Positions 36,867 through 48,695 of a DNA stretch of 64,000 nucleotides are shown here, in pieces. Every line of letters begins with the position of its first letter. Position 1 is the stretch's first letter. The DNA comes from Collinsella sp. TF08-11AT. Lineage in GTDB: Bacteria; Actinomycetota; Coriobacteriia; Coriobacteriales; Coriobacteriaceae. The position numbers and the translations under genes were made by a program. The notes below the pieces were generated by a model. The model saw nothing but the letters and a program-made list of their open reading frames with translations, was not told where the DNA came from and did not search any database. The DNA is taken from NCBI RefSeq assembly GCF_003437035.1, contig NZ_QSRL01000001.1, forward strand, positions 403,107-467,106, read 5' to 3'.

Positions 36867-39608
36867 TTACTCGTCTAGGAGATCCTCTGGCATGTCGTTG
36901 CCGTCGCCTAGGTCGACTGGGGCCTCTTCGGTGTCGGCTGCGGCCTCGGCGCCTTCGCCTTCGGGTTTTTCCTTGGCTGCCGTCATGCGGGCTACGGCGC
37001 AGATGCGGTCGTTGTCGTCGACGGTCATCATCTTGACGCCCTGGGTGGCGCGGCCGGTCTGGCTGATCTCGTCGGTCTTGACGCGAATGACCGTCGCGCC
37101 CTCCGTCACGATGAACAGCTCGTGCTGCGGGCCCACCGTCTTCATGGCCGCGAGGTTACCCTTACGCTCGGTCATTTGGATGGTGTAGACACCCTGGCCG
37201 CCGCGATTCTGCTCCGGGTAGTCCGCAACCGGCGTGCGCTTGCCGTAGCCGCGCTCGGTGATGACGAACAGATCGCCGTTGCCGTTAGTGACTTCCATGC
37301 CCAGAACGCTCACGCCGTCCTTCATACCGATACCGCGAACGCCGCTGGTATCGCGGCCGGTGGCGCGCACCTGCTCCTCGGAGAACATGATCGCCTTGCC
37401 CGCGGTGGTGGCCAGGATAATCTTGTCGCCCTCGCGCACGCGGCGCACGTTCAGCAGCGCGTCGTCGTCACGCAGGTTGATAGCGATCAGGCCGTCGCGA
37501 CGGCTGCGGTCATATGCGCTCATCACGGTCTTCTTGACCATGCCGCTCTTGGTGGCAAACATCAGGTACTCGTCAGCAGGGAACTCGCGGCAGCTGATGA
37601 CGCTCGCGATCTTCTCGCCCTCCTCGAAGGGCAGCAGGTTGACGATCGCGGTACCGCGCGCCTGGCGCGTACCCACCGGCAGCTCGTGCACCTTCAGGCG
37701 ATAGACCTTGCCCTTGCTCGAGAAGAACAGCACGTACTCGTGCGTGGACGCGATGAACATCTCGTCGATGACATCGTCCTCTTTGAGGTTGACGCCCGAC
37801 ACGCCCTTGCCGCCGCGTTTCTGGGCGCGGTAGGCGGCCACCGGGATGCGCTTGACATAGCCGGTGTGGGTGATGGTCACGACCATGTCCTCGTCGGCAA
37901 TGAGGTCCTCGACGTCCAGGTCCTTCTCGACCTGGCTGATCTCGGTGCGGCGCTTATCGCCAAACTTCTTGGAGATCTCGCGCATCTCTTCCTTAATGAC
38001 GCCCAGGATCTTCTCCTCGTGCGCCAGCAGGTCCTCGTAGTAGGCGATGGCGCGGCGCAGGCCGTCCAGCTCTTCCTGGATCTTGTCGCGCTCCAGGCCG
38101 GTCAGGCGGCGCAGCTTCATCTCGAGGATGGCCGTGGTCTGCTCGGGTGTAAAGCCAAAGCGCTCGATCAGGCGGCTGCTGGCCTCGGAATCGGTCTGCG
38201 AGGAACGGATGATGCTGATGACCTCGTCGATATGGTCAAGGGCCATCAGGTAACCCTCGAGGATATGCGCGCGGGCCTGAGCCTTCTTAAGGTCGAAGCG
38301 GGTGCGGCGAGTGACGACGTCGACCTGGTGGTCGATGTAGTGTTGCAGCATCTCGCGCAGGCTCAGGCATTTGGGAACGCCGTTGACAAGCGCCAGGTTG
38401 TTGGCGCCGAAGGTCGTCTGCAGCGAGGTGTACTTATACAGGTTGTTGAGCACGACCTGCGGAATGACGCCCTTCTTGAGCTCGATGACCAGACGAATGC
38501 CCTTCTGGTTGGACTCATCGCGCATGTCCGAGATGCCCTCGATGCGCTTGTCGTTGACGAGCTGGGCGATCTTCTCCTGCAGGGTGCCCTTGTTGACCAT
38601 GTAGGGAATCTCGGTAAAGACCAGGCGGCTGCGGCCGGTCTTGGTGGACTCCACGTGAGCCTTGGCGCGCACGGTAATGGAGCCGCGGCCGGTCTCGTAG
38701 CTCTGCTTAATGCCGGCGCTGCCCATGATGATGGCGCCGGTGGGGAAGTCCGGACCGGGCATGATCTGCATGAGCTCGTCGACGGTGGCGTCGGGGTTGT
38801 CGATCAGGTAGCAGGTGGCCTCGATCGCCTCGGTGAGGTTGTGCGGGGCGATGTTGGTGGCCATGCCGACGGCGATGCCCTGGCTACCGTTGACCAGCAG
38901 GTTGGGGAAGCGCGCAGGCAGTGCCACGGGCTCGGCGAGCGATTCGTCGTAGTTGGGCTGCCAGTCGACGGTATCCTTCTGCAGGTCACGCAGCAGTTCC
39001 ATGGCGGGCTTGGCCAGGCGGCTCTCGGTGTAACGCATGGCTGCCGCGCCGTCGCCGTCGATGTTGCCGAAGTTGCCGTGACCGTCGATGAGCGGCGTGC
39101 GCATGGAGAACCACTGCGCCAGGCGAACCATGGCCTCATAGACCGCGAAGTCGCCATGCGGGTGGTACTTACCGATAACTTCGCCGACCGTCCAGGCCGA
39201 CTTCTTGTGTGGGCGGTTGGGGTAGATGCCGCTCTCGTTCATCGCGTACAGGATGCGGCGGTGCACCGGCTTTAAGCCGTCGCGCACGTCCGGCAGGGCG
39301 CGCGCCGTGATGACCGACATCGAATACTCGATAAATGACTGCTTCATCTCGCGGCCAAACTCCGAAATCTGGAGCTGGCCGCCGTTTATATCCTCGCCGG
39401 CCGAGGCGCCACGATCGACTTCGCCAAAGCTCTCCTCGAGCTCACCGTCGTCGTCCTCTTCCTCGTCATCATCGGCATCGGGGTTATAGGCGTCAGGATC
39501 GCCGTCCTCGCCCTGCTCAGCACGGGCAAGCAGGCGCTTCAGATCGTCGGGCATGCCGGCATCGCCGGCCTCGCCCATACCCTCGTTATTGTTGATATCG
39601 TCTGCCAC
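36867..39608 (-). CDS. gyrA: DNA gyrase subunit A
   Basis: GyrA carries the DNA-cutting Tyr of gyrase, which adds negative supercoils using GyrB ATPase. The 913 residues show the domain start [30 protein letters not shown] (parts [20 protein letters not shown]), the active Tyr region MRYTESR, and C-terminal beta-pinwheel repeats with QRRGGKG in the form KRGGKGVSG. An acidic tail of about 75 residues precedes the usual start. At the quinolone site the sequence reads [10 protein letters not shown]: Phe (residue 154, codon TTC at 39147-39149) replaces the usual Ser or Ala. The upstream gyrB is 11 bases away. Confidence 0.97.
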   Translation of the reverse strand: MADDINNNEGMGEAGDAGMPDDLKRLLARAEQGEDGDPDAYNPDADDDEEEDDDGELEESFGEVDRGASAGEDINGGQLQISEFGREMKQSFIEYSMSVITARALPDVRDGLKPVHRRILYAMNESGIYPNRPHKKSAWTVGEVIGKYHPHGDFAVYEAMVRLAQWFSMRTPLIDGHGNFGNIDGDGAAAMRYTESRLAKPAMELLRDLQKDTVDWQPNYDESLAEPVALPARFPNLLVNGSQGIAVGMATNIAPHNLTEAIEATCYLIDNPDATVDELMQIMPGPDFPTGAIIMGSAGIKQSYETGRGSITVRAKAHVESTKTGRSRLVFTEIPYMVNKGTLQEKIAQLVNDKRIEGISDMRDESNQKGIRLVIELKKGVIPQVVLNNLYKYTSLQTTFGANNLALVNGVPKCLSLREMLQHYIDHQVDVVTRRTRFDLKKAQARAHILEGYLMALDHIDEVISIIRSSQTDSEASSRLIERFGFTPEQTTAILEMKLRRLTGLERDKIQEELDGLRRAIAYYEDLLAHEEKILGVIKEEMREISKKFGDKRRTEISQVEKDLDVEDLIADEDMVVTITHTGYVKRIPVAAYRAQKRGGKGVSGVNLKEDDVIDEMFIASTHEYVLFFSSKGKVYRLKVHELPVGTRQARGTAIVNLLPFEEGEKIASVISCREFPADEYLMFATKSGMVKKTVMSAYDRSRRDGLIAINLRDDDALLNVRRVREGDKIILATTAGKAIMFSEEQVRATGRDTSGVRGIGMKDGVSVLGMEVTNGNGDLFVITERGYGKRTPVADYPEQNRGGQGVYTIQMTERKGNLAAMKTVGPQHELFIVTEGATVIRVKTDEISQTGRATQGVKMMTVDDNDRICAVARMTAAKEKPEGEGAEAAADTEEAPVDLGDGNDMPEDLLDE

Positions 39609-39619
39609 GTTACCTCCTC

Positions 39620-41692
<2,073 letters not shown>

Positions 41693-41695
41693 TTA

Positions 41696-41729
41696 TCGTA
41701 AAAAAATACCCTCGGGAACGAGGGTATTT
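41696..41729 (-). terminator. Terminator of the dnaN-recF-dciA operon
   Basis: AAATACCCTCG-TTCC-CGAGGGTATTT followed by TTTTTTT on the minus strand, about 27 bases after the dciA stop codon. Confidence 0.93.
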
Positions 41730-41755
41730 GGCTCTACAAGGCCACCAGATGCGAT

Positions 41756-42319
41756 TTAAGGCTCTTTTTTGCTTTGCACGCCCTTGGCCCACTCGGCACT
41801 GGCTCTCATGGCGTTCTCGAGGGCCTCGCGCAGTTTTTGGTCTTCGATGGGCGCCACTTGGCGCTCGATCTCGGTACGCTCGGCCTCACTTAGGTCGGCG
41901 TGCGGGGCCGGCGATCGCTCGGTCGTCGCCGGGCGCAGGCGCTCCTTGGCGGCGGGCGGCGTGTGACCGGGCGCGGTGGTTTTGAACACCAGGCCGTCCA
42001 CATGCGCACCGGCGCGCTCCATGCGCGCGCGGATGATCTCGCGCAACAACGTCATTTCCTGCGTCCACGAGGGCGAGTCGAGATACACCAGCAGCTCATT
42101 GGACTCGGGCAGGTAGCGCAGTCCCGTCACATGCCGTCCCTCGCGCGTGCCCGAGCACACCGCGTTCCATGCGCGATAGACCGTGCGCGACTCCTCGGCG
42201 GCCTCCATCTGCGCACGGCGCTCAGGGGTCGCAGCCGCCAGGATGCGCTGGCGCTCTGCGTTCAAAAACCCGCTGAAGGCGACCGTTTCGCTCTCGCGCT
42301 CGTAATTAGCACGTCTCAC
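41756..42319 (-). CDS. dciA: DciA-like protein (DUF721), predicted helicase loader
   Basis: The 187-residue protein has the DUF721 core (YRAWNAVCSGTREGRHVTGLRYLPESNELLVYLDSPSWTQEMTLLREII in short units WNAVCSGTREGRH and LLVYLDSPSWTQEM), with a charged disordered C-terminal third. DciA proteins load the replicative helicase in bacteria that lack DnaC/DnaI. The gene overlaps the end of recF by 14 bases, and this dnaN-recF-DUF721-gyrB order is a hallmark of actinobacteria. The match is by core pattern and context. Confidence 0.82.
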   Translation of the reverse strand: MRRANYERESETVAFSGFLNAERQRILAAATPERRAQMEAAEESRTVYRAWNAVCSGTREGRHVTGLRYLPESNELLVYLDSPSWTQEMTLLREIIRARMERAGAHVDGLVFKTTAPGHTPPAAKERLRPATTERSPAPHADLSEAERTEIERQVAPIEDQKLREALENAMRASAEWAKGVQSKKEP

Positions 42320-43412
42320 CCATGCTCACCACCTTGGCTCGATCAAGCAGGTCATCGGTAAAGTACCCCAGGTTGGTCGTAGTTATGACCGTCTGGATAT
42401 CATCGCCGATCAGCCGCAGGAAAGCGCCGCGACGCTCGCCGTCGAGCTCGCTCATCACGTCGTCCAGAAGCAGCAGTGGGGCGGTGCCCAGGACATCGCG
42501 AGCCACGGCAACCTCGGCCACCTTCCAGGACAGCACCAGCGTGCGCTGCTGTCCTTGGCTGGCAAATGAACGGGCGGAGCGACCAGCCACGGTGAACTCG
42601 ATCTCGTCGCGATGCGGTCCCACCAACGTCACGCCGCGGCGAATTTCCTCGTCGGCATGCTCGTCAAGGGCGGCCAGCATGCGCTCGTACGCCCAGCCCT
42701 TCAGCTCTTCGCGATCCTCGACCTGGGGCAAATCCCCCAGCGTGGACGCATAGGTCACGTTGGCGGTCTCACCTGACGCCACTTGCCCGTAGGCAGTGTG
42801 CACATGGCCCGCCAGCCGGTCGAGCAGGGCCAACCGGTGCACGAGCAGGGCCGAGCCCGCGCGGGCAATCGAATCGTTCCACGCGCCGAGCATCTCGCGG
42901 CAGCACCAGGTCTCCTTGAGCAAGGCGTTACGCTGGGTCACGCAGCGCCCATAGGTGCTCGCAAGATCGGCATAGCGTGCGCTCAGCTGCATGCCAAAGT
43001 CATCGAGGGCGGCTCGGCGCACACTGGCGCCTCGCTTAACCATGTCCAGATGGTCGGGGCAAAACAGCACGCTCGGCAGAACCCCGCGCACACCGGCGGC
43101 AGAGCATCTCTTGCCGTTGCGGCTAAACGAGCGCTTACCGTCCTCCGCGCTCAATCCCATATCAAGCACGCGGCCGTCGCCCTCGATCCTCAGCTCGACC
43201 TTGCACGAGCCCACGCCGTCATGGACGAGCTCGGCTGCGGTCGGATGCCTAAACGAGGCGCCGCTCGTCAGCAGCTGCAGCGCCTCTATGAGATTGGTCT
43301 TTCCCGCCGCGTTGGGTCCCGCAAGTATCGTCACGCCCTCGTCCAGGGCAAGGCGATAGCTATCGAAGCTGCGGTAGTGCGCGACGGAAAGATCGCGGGC
43401 GAACATGGTCAT
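42306..43412 (-). CDS. recF: DNA replication/repair protein RecF
   Basis: RecF binds DNA gaps and helps load RecA. The 368 residues begin with the RecF start (LSVAHYRSFDSYRLALDEG), Walker A GPNAAGKTNLIEAL, and later the signature SQGQQRTLVLSWKVAE and Walker B LLLLDDVMSELD. Length is standard. Its ATG is ten bases after the dnaN stop, so the two are co-transcribed. A second ATG two codons later could also serve. Confidence 0.95.
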   Translation of the reverse strand: MTMFARDLSVAHYRSFDSYRLALDEGVTILAGPNAAGKTNLIEALQLLTSGASFRHPTAAELVHDGVGSCKVELRIEGDGRVLDMGLSAEDGKRSFSRNGKRCSAAGVRGVLPSVLFCPDHLDMVKRGASVRRAALDDFGMQLSARYADLASTYGRCVTQRNALLKETWCCREMLGAWNDSIARAGSALLVHRLALLDRLAGHVHTAYGQVASGETANVTYASTLGDLPQVEDREELKGWAYERMLAALDEHADEEIRRGVTLVGPHRDEIEFTVAGRSARSFASQGQQRTLVLSWKVAEVAVARDVLGTAPLLLLDDVMSELDGERRGAFLRLIGDDIQTVITTTNLGYFTDDLLDRAKVVSMGETC

Positions 43413-43421
43413 GGCGCAGCG

Positions 43422-44525
43422 CTAGATGCGGACCGGCATGACCAGGTACAGGTAGTTGATCTTGTCGTAGGACTTAAAGATGCCCGCCTGCGAGTAGCTC
43501 TTGAGCTCCAGCGTGATCTCCTTCTCCTTGGACAGGGCATTGAGGCAGCCGAAGATGTAATGGTAGTTGAAGGCGATGGTACCCGACTCGCCCTCGGCCT
43601 CGACATCGATCGTCTCCTGCGCAAGGTCCTGGTCATTGGAAATGGAGGACAGGCCCATCTGCCCGTTCTCGACATCGATCTCGAACTTGACGGCGGGGTT
43701 GGCGCTCGCGATAACGGCCACGCGCTTGAGGGCGGCGTTAAAGGCGGCGACGTCGATCTTGACGCTCGTCACGCACGAATCGGGGATGAGCTGCTTGTAG
43801 TTGGGGTACACGCCCTCGATACGGCGCGACACGTAGGTGGTGTTGCCGGCCTCGAAGACGACCTGGGTGTCGGTAGCCCCGATCATGATGGTCGCCTGGC
43901 TGGCCATGATGTTCAGCGCGTCGTTAAAGGCGTCAGCCGGAACGTTGAGCTCAAAGGAGCCCTCGAGGGTCGAGGTCTCGACCTGCGTATCGCACACGGC
44001 CAAGCGAAAGGAATCGGTCGCTACCAGGCGTACGGTGTTGTTCTCGACCTTCATGTGCACGCCGCCCAGGATGGGGCGAGCCTTGTCGGTCGAGGTGACG
44101 CGCCACACGCGGCCGACCATTTCGGACAAGACATCGGTCGGCAGCTCCACGGCACTCTCGATGGCATAGGCCGGAAACTCGGGGAAGTCATTGGCATCGA
44201 GCGTGTTCAGGCGGAAAGAGCTCTTCTCGCAACCAATCAGCACCTGGCGCTCGGACAGCTCAAAGGTGACCGGGGCATCGGGGAGGGTCTTGGTGATATT
44301 GGAGAGCATCTTACAGGGAATAACCATCTCGCCCTCTTCTTCGACATGCGCCGCGATGCGATGACGGATCGAGATGGTGTAGTTAGAGGTCTGGAATTCC
44401 AAGATGCCGTCTTGGGCCTTAACGAGCACGCCCGACAGGATGGGGAGGGTGGATGCCGAAGCGACACCCTTCATAACGACGCCGATGGCTTGTGTAAGCG
44501 AGCTCTGGCTGACGGTAAACTTCAT
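43422..44525 (-). CDS. dnaN: DNA polymerase III sliding clamp (beta)
   Basis: The 367-residue clamp begins MKFTVSQSSLTQAIGVVMKGV and consists of three similar domains without a catalytic site. The C-terminal LYLVMPVRI ending is typical of the family. It encircles DNA and holds polymerase and repair enzymes. It lies 238 bases downstream of dnaA in the same direction, separated by a gap with DnaA-box-like sequences. Confidence 0.96.
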   Translation of the reverse strand: MKFTVSQSSLTQAIGVVMKGVASASTLPILSGVLVKAQDGILEFQTSNYTISIRHRIAAHVEEEGEMVIPCKMLSNITKTLPDAPVTFELSERQVLIGCEKSSFRLNTLDANDFPEFPAYAIESAVELPTDVLSEMVGRVWRVTSTDKARPILGGVHMKVENNTVRLVATDSFRLAVCDTQVETSTLEGSFELNVPADAFNDALNIMASQATIMIGATDTQVVFEAGNTTYVSRRIEGVYPNYKQLIPDSCVTSVKIDVAAFNAALKRVAVIASANPAVKFEIDVENGQMGLSSISNDQDLAQETIDVEAEGESGTIAFNYHYIFGCLNALSKEKEITLELKSYSQAGIFKSYDKINYLYLVMPVRI

Positions 44526-44763
44526 CTTTTAATACCTTTCTATAGATATAAATATCTTAATAATAGTAATAGCACTGACGAAACTGTTGATTACTCCCAA
44601 AGACGCAGGTCAGACCCAGAAAGAGAATCGACAGCAACCTGTGTGCAACAGGGGTGGTTTTCCACGTTCAAAACCTGCGCAAAACTTTTCATCACCGCGG
44701 GTTGGGTTTTAGACACCTTATGCCCGTGGTTTCAACAAGTTTTCAACAGGTGTCTCTATTTCC
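44526..44763. other. dnaA-dnaN intergenic region with DnaA-box-like sequences
   Basis: The gap holds TTTTCAACA at 44740-44748, GTTTCAACA at 44729-44737 and TTTTCCACG at 44658-44666. These match DnaA boxes of the kind (T/G)TTTTCCACA with one or two changes. The gap also contains an AT-rich stretch just upstream of dnaN. It may act as a secondary origin element or as dnaN control. The main cluster is at 47.9-48.0 kb. Confidence 0.5.
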
Positions 44764-46488
44764 CTACGAGCGCAGTGTAATTTTATCGCGCAGCGACTTG
44801 AGGTCTTCGGTGACGGTGCGGTCTTCCTGGATCATCTTCTGGACCTTTTTGTAACTCGTGCTGACGGTCGAGTGGTTGCGATTGCCAAATTCGGCGCCCA
44901 CCGCCGTGGTCGTCATCTCGCACATCTCGATGGCCAGATAGATGGCAATGTGGCGTGCTTTGGCGATATTGGCGTTGCGACGCGGGCCGATGAGCTCCTC
45001 GTGCGTCACGCCGTACTGCTCTTCGATGACGGACTGAACCGTCTGGACGTTGATCTTTTTGGCCGATGTGTCGAAGTACTGGCTGGCGATGGCGTCGATA
45101 TCGTCAAAGGTGAGCTCCCCGCCCTCGCGCTCGCGGTCGCCCGCCTCGCCGGCGCAGCGCTCGCAAAAGCTCTCGAGTTCGCGGATGTTGGTGCCCGAGA
45201 CCTCGGCCATGTGTTTAAAGTGGTCGTCGGTCAGGTGCCCGCTGTCGCCCCCATAGGCCGCCAGCAGCGAGTCGTCGCCTGCCTCGGGAGCGGCGACGAT
45301 GGTGTTCTCGTAATAGCGCTGCAAGATCTTGTATTTCATCTCGTAGCTGGGCTCTGCGACCAGGCAGAGCATGCCGGCGTTGAAGCGGCTGGTCAGACGC
45401 TCGTCCATGCTCAGGTCCTTGGGGGCGCGGTCTGCCGCGATGACGACCTTCTTGTTGTTGCGGATGAACTCGTCCATGAGCTGGAAAAAGTAGTCCACGC
45501 TCGCGCGCTTGCCGATGATGTTTTGGATGTCATCGATGATGAGCACGTCCACGCCGTGGTATGCCTGCATGATAGGGGCGTTGCTCTTCTTTTGGCGGTC
45601 GAACTCGGTCATCAGGTCGTCCAGATATGCCTGGGAGTTGGCATACTTGACCTTGATCTCGGGCGACTTCTCGGCGAGCTCGTTTTTGATGGCAAGCAGC
45701 AGGTGCGTCTTGCCCAGGCCCGATTTGCCGTAGATGAACAGTGATGTGCACGTGCCGCGCTCGTCCGCGAGGGCGGCAAACTTGAGTGCCGAGCGATAGG
45801 CATGGCTGTTCTCGGGGCCGTAGACAAAGTTCTCAAAGGTAAATTTTGAGTTCGCGGCGAGTGGGGCTCCATCCGTATTCTGCTCGGCCGGCACGGTCGG
45901 TGCCGGCATGGGTGAAGCGGGGGTCGCGGCTTGCGTGGACTTAGTCGGCGCTCCGCCCTTCATCTGGTTCATCATGCGACGAAAATCATCGGCCGAGAGC
46001 GTGTTCTTGATTGCAATGCCCGAATCCGCGCCCGCCGCTGCGTCATGAGCGATGGGCATGTGCGTGACGGGTGCGTTCGTTGACGTCGCAGCGGCGGTCG
46101 GCAACGGTGCCATGGTTTCACGGGAAACATCGCTGTGCTGGTGCTCGATTGTCGGCACGTCGCCTGCGGAGGCCGGCACCGCCGGGGAAGCAGCGGGAGC
46201 CGTGGCGGGCGCCGTCGCAGCAGCGGATTCCGCCGCGGCTCCTTGCGGTGCCACGATGTCGAGCGCGATCGGAGCAAAGGCGATTTCTTCCAGATAGGCC
46301 TCAATAGTCGGCTGATGCTTTTTGAGCTGCGCGATGGCAAAGCGCGAGGGGGCCTCGATCGTGAGCGTATCTTCGGTCAGGCTTATGGCGCGCGATTGCC
46401 CCAGCATGTTGATGAGGCGTGCATCTTGGCCGTCGCGCTGGCAAAAGGCGATGGCATCCCCCAGGATGATGCTTGCTTCCTCGTCCAC
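44764..46488 (-). CDS. dnaA: Chromosomal replication initiator DnaA
   Basis: DnaA binds oriC and opens it. The 574 residues show domain I, an Ala/Pro-rich linker (about residues 82-210), the AAA+ domain with Walker A YGKSGLGKTHLLLA (254-261) and Walker B VLIIDDIQNI, and domain IV with NRNHSTVSTSYKKVQ for box recognition. The linker is long for the family. A degenerate parS-like sequence (14/16 match) lies inside its codons at 46114-46129. The gene lies just downstream of a GHKL ATPase gene, itself beside oriC. Confidence 0.96.
   Translation of the reverse strand: MDEEASIILGDAIAFCQRDGQDARLINMLGQSRAISLTEDTLTIEAPSRFAIAQLKKHQPTIEAYLEEIAFAPIALDIVAPQGAAAESAAATAPATAPAASPAVPASAGDVPTIEHQHSDVSRETMAPLPTAAATSTNAPVTHMPIAHDAAAGADSGIAIKNTLSADDFRRMMNQMKGGAPTKSTQAATPASPMPAPTVPAEQNTDGAPLAANSKFTFENFVYGPENSHAYRSALKFAALADERGTCTSLFIYGKSGLGKTHLLLAIKNELAEKSPEIKVKYANSQAYLDDLMTEFDRQKKSNAPIMQAYHGVDVLIIDDIQNIIGKRASVDYFFQLMDEFIRNNKKVVIAADRAPKDLSMDERLTSRFNAGMLCLVAEPSYEMKYKILQRYYENTIVAAPEAGDDSLLAAYGGDSGHLTDDHFKHMAEVSGTNIRELESFCERCAGEAGDREREGGELTFDDIDAIASQYFDTSAKKINVQTVQSVIEEQYGVTHEELIGPRRNANIAKARHIAIYLAIEMCEMTTTAVGAEFGNRNHSTVSTSYKKVQKMIQEDRTVTEDLKSLRDKITLRS
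46114..46129. other. Degenerate parS-like site inside dnaA
   Basis: GGTTTCACGGGAAACA differs from TGTTTCACGTGAAACA at two of 16 positions. It could be a weak ParB site or a chance match, because it also serves as coding sequence. Confidence 0.35.
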
Positions 46489-46503
46489 TGTCTCTCCCGT
46501 TCT

Positions 46504-47856
46504 TTAGCTCTGAGCTCGCACGCGAGCGGCGCCGAGTTCGGTCAGATGGTATTTCTGGCCATGCTTGATGACCAAGCCGGCCTGCGCCAAGTCATTGAGC
46601 GTGCGTGACCAAGTGGGGGCCGAGTTTCCAAACGCCCTCGCCAGATCGGTTGCACCGCACGCTTGATTTTGCGCCAGATAGCCCAGCGCGGCGTTGCCGC
46701 GATCGCTTACGAACACGTCCGGCTGTGGCTGCGCATACTGATTTGCTGCATTAGGATACATCATTTGAGCTGCTGATTGTTGAGAACTCTGCACCGGCGG
46801 CATTTGCTGTTGAAAACTTTGAGGCCACTGTTGGTAAGGCTGCGGAGTCATCTGCTGGGCCCAGGGGTTGTACTGCTGCTGCGGCATCTGCTGGTACGGC
46901 TGCTGATATCCCTGCTGGTACTGCTGTGGGAACTGCTGGCCATACCCCAGTGGCGGCATCTGCTGATATGGATATCCCTGTTGGTACGGCTGATATCCCA
47001 TTTGCTGGCCACCCGGTGCCCCCGTCGCCTGCTGCATTGCTGCTGCATCCTGATCCGCCAGCGGCATGGCCTCTGGCACGTTTGGCGGCATCGACATCGA
47101 CGCCGCCTGGGACTCTTGTGTAGGAAGCATTCCGGGCTGCTGCATCTGTCCCACGCGGGGCTGCATCTGTTGCGTTGCCATGGGCTGCTGCGCAAAAGCT
47201 CCCGGCAGGGGATATGCGGGCTGCTCCGTCTCGGGCCGCACGGCAGCACCGCGCCCGCCGGCGCGTTCGATTTCCTGCACGCGTTTAGGATCCAGGCTTA
47301 CCGTAACCACGGTGCCGTTGCCCATGTTGTCCTCGATGGACACGGCCCCGCCGGCGTTTTCCAAATACTCCTGCACCATGGGAAACCCTGCTCCGGTTCC
47401 ACGGATATAGCGCTTCATCTTGCTGTTTGCGCTGGTAACGCCAAAGTCGAAAGCGCGCTCCTTGTCGTCGATGCCGGGTCCTTGATCAGCAAAGCGGATG
47501 GTGTCTCCGCCGTCCAGAATCGAGATGATGGGCTCGGCAAAGTGCGCGTGGATAAAGTTTTCGACAATCTCGCGGATGACCATGAGCGAGATATGGCCAC
47601 CTTGTTCTTTCATGCACTGGTAGACGGTGTTGGTCGTCTCTTCCAAATACGTGCGGACATCTTGCGGATCAATGACGATCACACGCGGTGTCGACAGCAT
47701 GTCGTCATAGACGGCGATGCGCGCGGCGTACATGGCTTTTGGCGCCTGCGTGGTCGTCTGCTCGCCTTCCTCACGCTCTTCGCGCACGCCGGTGATGTGC
47801 TCGTTGTCGGGTGCCGGGTCTCCGGAATCGACCATGGTGTAAAAGTCGTCAGACAT
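46504..47856 (-). CDS. GHKL ATPase with Q/P/Y-rich linker and C-terminal winged helix
   Basis: The 450-residue protein has a GHKL ATP-binding fold at about residues 90-190: N-box IREIVENF, DQGPGID, GTGAGFPM and GNGTVVTV. No histidine-kinase dimerisation helix or phospho-acceptor His is seen. A low-complexity section of Gln, Pro, Tyr, Met and Gly (about residues 205-375, for example QQYQQGYQQPYQQMPQQQ) then leads to a C-terminal winged helix (QNQACGATDLARAFG... LTELGAARVRA). It lies between oriC and dnaA, with dnaA directly downstream. It may link ATP status and DNA near the origin. Its function is unknown. Confidence 0.75.
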   Translation of the reverse strand: MSDDFYTMVDSGDPAPDNEHITGVREEREEGEQTTTQAPKAMYAARIAVYDDMLSTPRVIVIDPQDVRTYLEETTNTVYQCMKEQGGHISLMVIREIVENFIHAHFAEPIISILDGGDTIRFADQGPGIDDKERAFDFGVTSANSKMKRYIRGTGAGFPMVQEYLENAGGAVSIEDNMGNGTVVTVSLDPKRVQEIERAGGRGAAVRPETEQPAYPLPGAFAQQPMATQQMQPRVGQMQQPGMLPTQESQAASMSMPPNVPEAMPLADQDAAAMQQATGAPGGQQMGYQPYQQGYPYQQMPPLGYGQQFPQQYQQGYQQPYQQMPQQQYNPWAQQMTPQPYQQWPQSFQQQMPPVQSSQQSAAQMMYPNAANQYAQPQPDVFVSDRGNAALGYLAQNQACGATDLARAFGNSAPTWSRTLNDLAQAGLVIKHGQKYHLTELGAARVRAQS

Positions 47857-48099
47857 GCCGCTCGCAATCTTTCAAAAGGTTTCGAACAAATAGTAGCTCA
47901 CCGTGCAATGTTTCTCATCTTTCGACAACTTTTCAAAACCTGTTGAAAACTTTGGAAAACGGACGAAAAGTTCTCAACATTGCCAACATGACCTGTTGAA
48001 AACTCGATGAAATATCGTGAAAAGTTGCCATGCACCGCTAAATCGAGCTCGGCTTATGGGGGAACCGTGTGAACTGCGCAACCTTTTACCTTTGATTTC
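47857..48099. other. Predicted replication origin (oriC) with DnaA-box-like 9-mers
   Basis: Perfect TGTTGAAAA occurs at 47941-47949 and 47994-48002, and TTCTCAACA at 47971-47979. Several TTTTCAAAACC/TTTCGACAA variants lie around them. The nearby genes dnaA, rpmH and parAB and the switch of gene direction here support oriC. No perfect TTATCCACA box is seen, so the local box consensus may be TTTTCAACA. Confidence 0.72.
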
Positions 48100-48129
48100 T
48101 TGACATTTGAACATTGATTTCCCTACAAT
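48100..48129 (+). promoter_or_regulatory. Promoter of rpmH-rnpA
   Basis: TTGACA (48100-48105) and TACAAT (48124-48129) are 18 bases apart, 72 bases before the rpmH ATG. This is close to the sigma-70 ideal. Confidence 0.82.
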
Positions 48130-48201
48130 CTTCAAGCTCACGTGTCTATATCTGCGTCCGCGCCCCCGCGGACACTCGAAATGCAGCAGGAGGAACTTAA
48201 G

Positions 48202-48336
48202 ATGAAGCGTACGTATCAGCCTAATAAGCGTAAGCGTGCCAAGACCCATGGCTTCCGTGCCCGTATGGCCACTAAGGGTGGTCGTGCCGTGCTCGCCCGT
48301 CGTCGCGCCAAGGGCCGCAAGCGTCTCACTGTCTAG
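48202..48336 (+). CDS. rpmH: Ribosomal protein bL34
   Basis: The 44-residue, strongly basic protein [20 protein letters not shown], ending GRKRLTV, is bL34. The ATG at 48202 has AGGAGG eight bases upstream; the longer frame from 48142 includes the 5' leader. It is the first gene of the rightward origin operon. Confidence 0.97.
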   Translation: MKRTYQPNKRKRAKTHGFRARMATKGGRAVLARRRAKGRKRLTV

Positions 48337-48356
48337 CAGCGATACACACATCTCGC

Positions 48357-48695
48357 ATGAAGACTATTAAGTCTCGGCAAGATTTCGAGCATGTGTTCAG
48401 TCAGGGGCGTCGTTTCAATCACCCTCTGATTCGAATGACCATATGTGAATCGGTTGGCGAAGGCGACTCCGGAAGGGTCGCCTTCGTTGGTGCTAAACGG
48501 CTCGGTTGTGCTGTCGTGCGCAACCGTTCTAAGCGTGTGATGCGCGAGGCCGCCCGCAGCTGTGGATTTCCCGTTGCGGGTTATGACATCATCTTGTTCG
48601 CAACTCCCAAGACGAGGGTTTCTTCGCCTCAGGAGATGGACAATGCATTGCGTTCGCTTATGAAACGCGCCGGCGTTGCCGGGGAGGAGCGATGA
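48357..48695 (+). CDS. rnpA: Ribonuclease P protein component
   Basis: The 112-residue basic protein assists the RNase P RNA in trimming tRNA 5' ends. Its core RVAFVGAKRLGCAVVRNRSKRVMREAAR contains the family motif NRSKRVMREA (residues 53-62). It overlaps yidD by four bases and lies 20 bases after rpmH, the usual order. Confidence 0.95.
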   Translation: MKTIKSRQDFEHVFSQGRRFNHPLIRMTICESVGEGDSGRVAFVGAKRLGCAVVRNRSKRVMREAARSCGFPVAGYDIILFATPKTRVSSPQEMDNALRSLMKRAGVAGEER

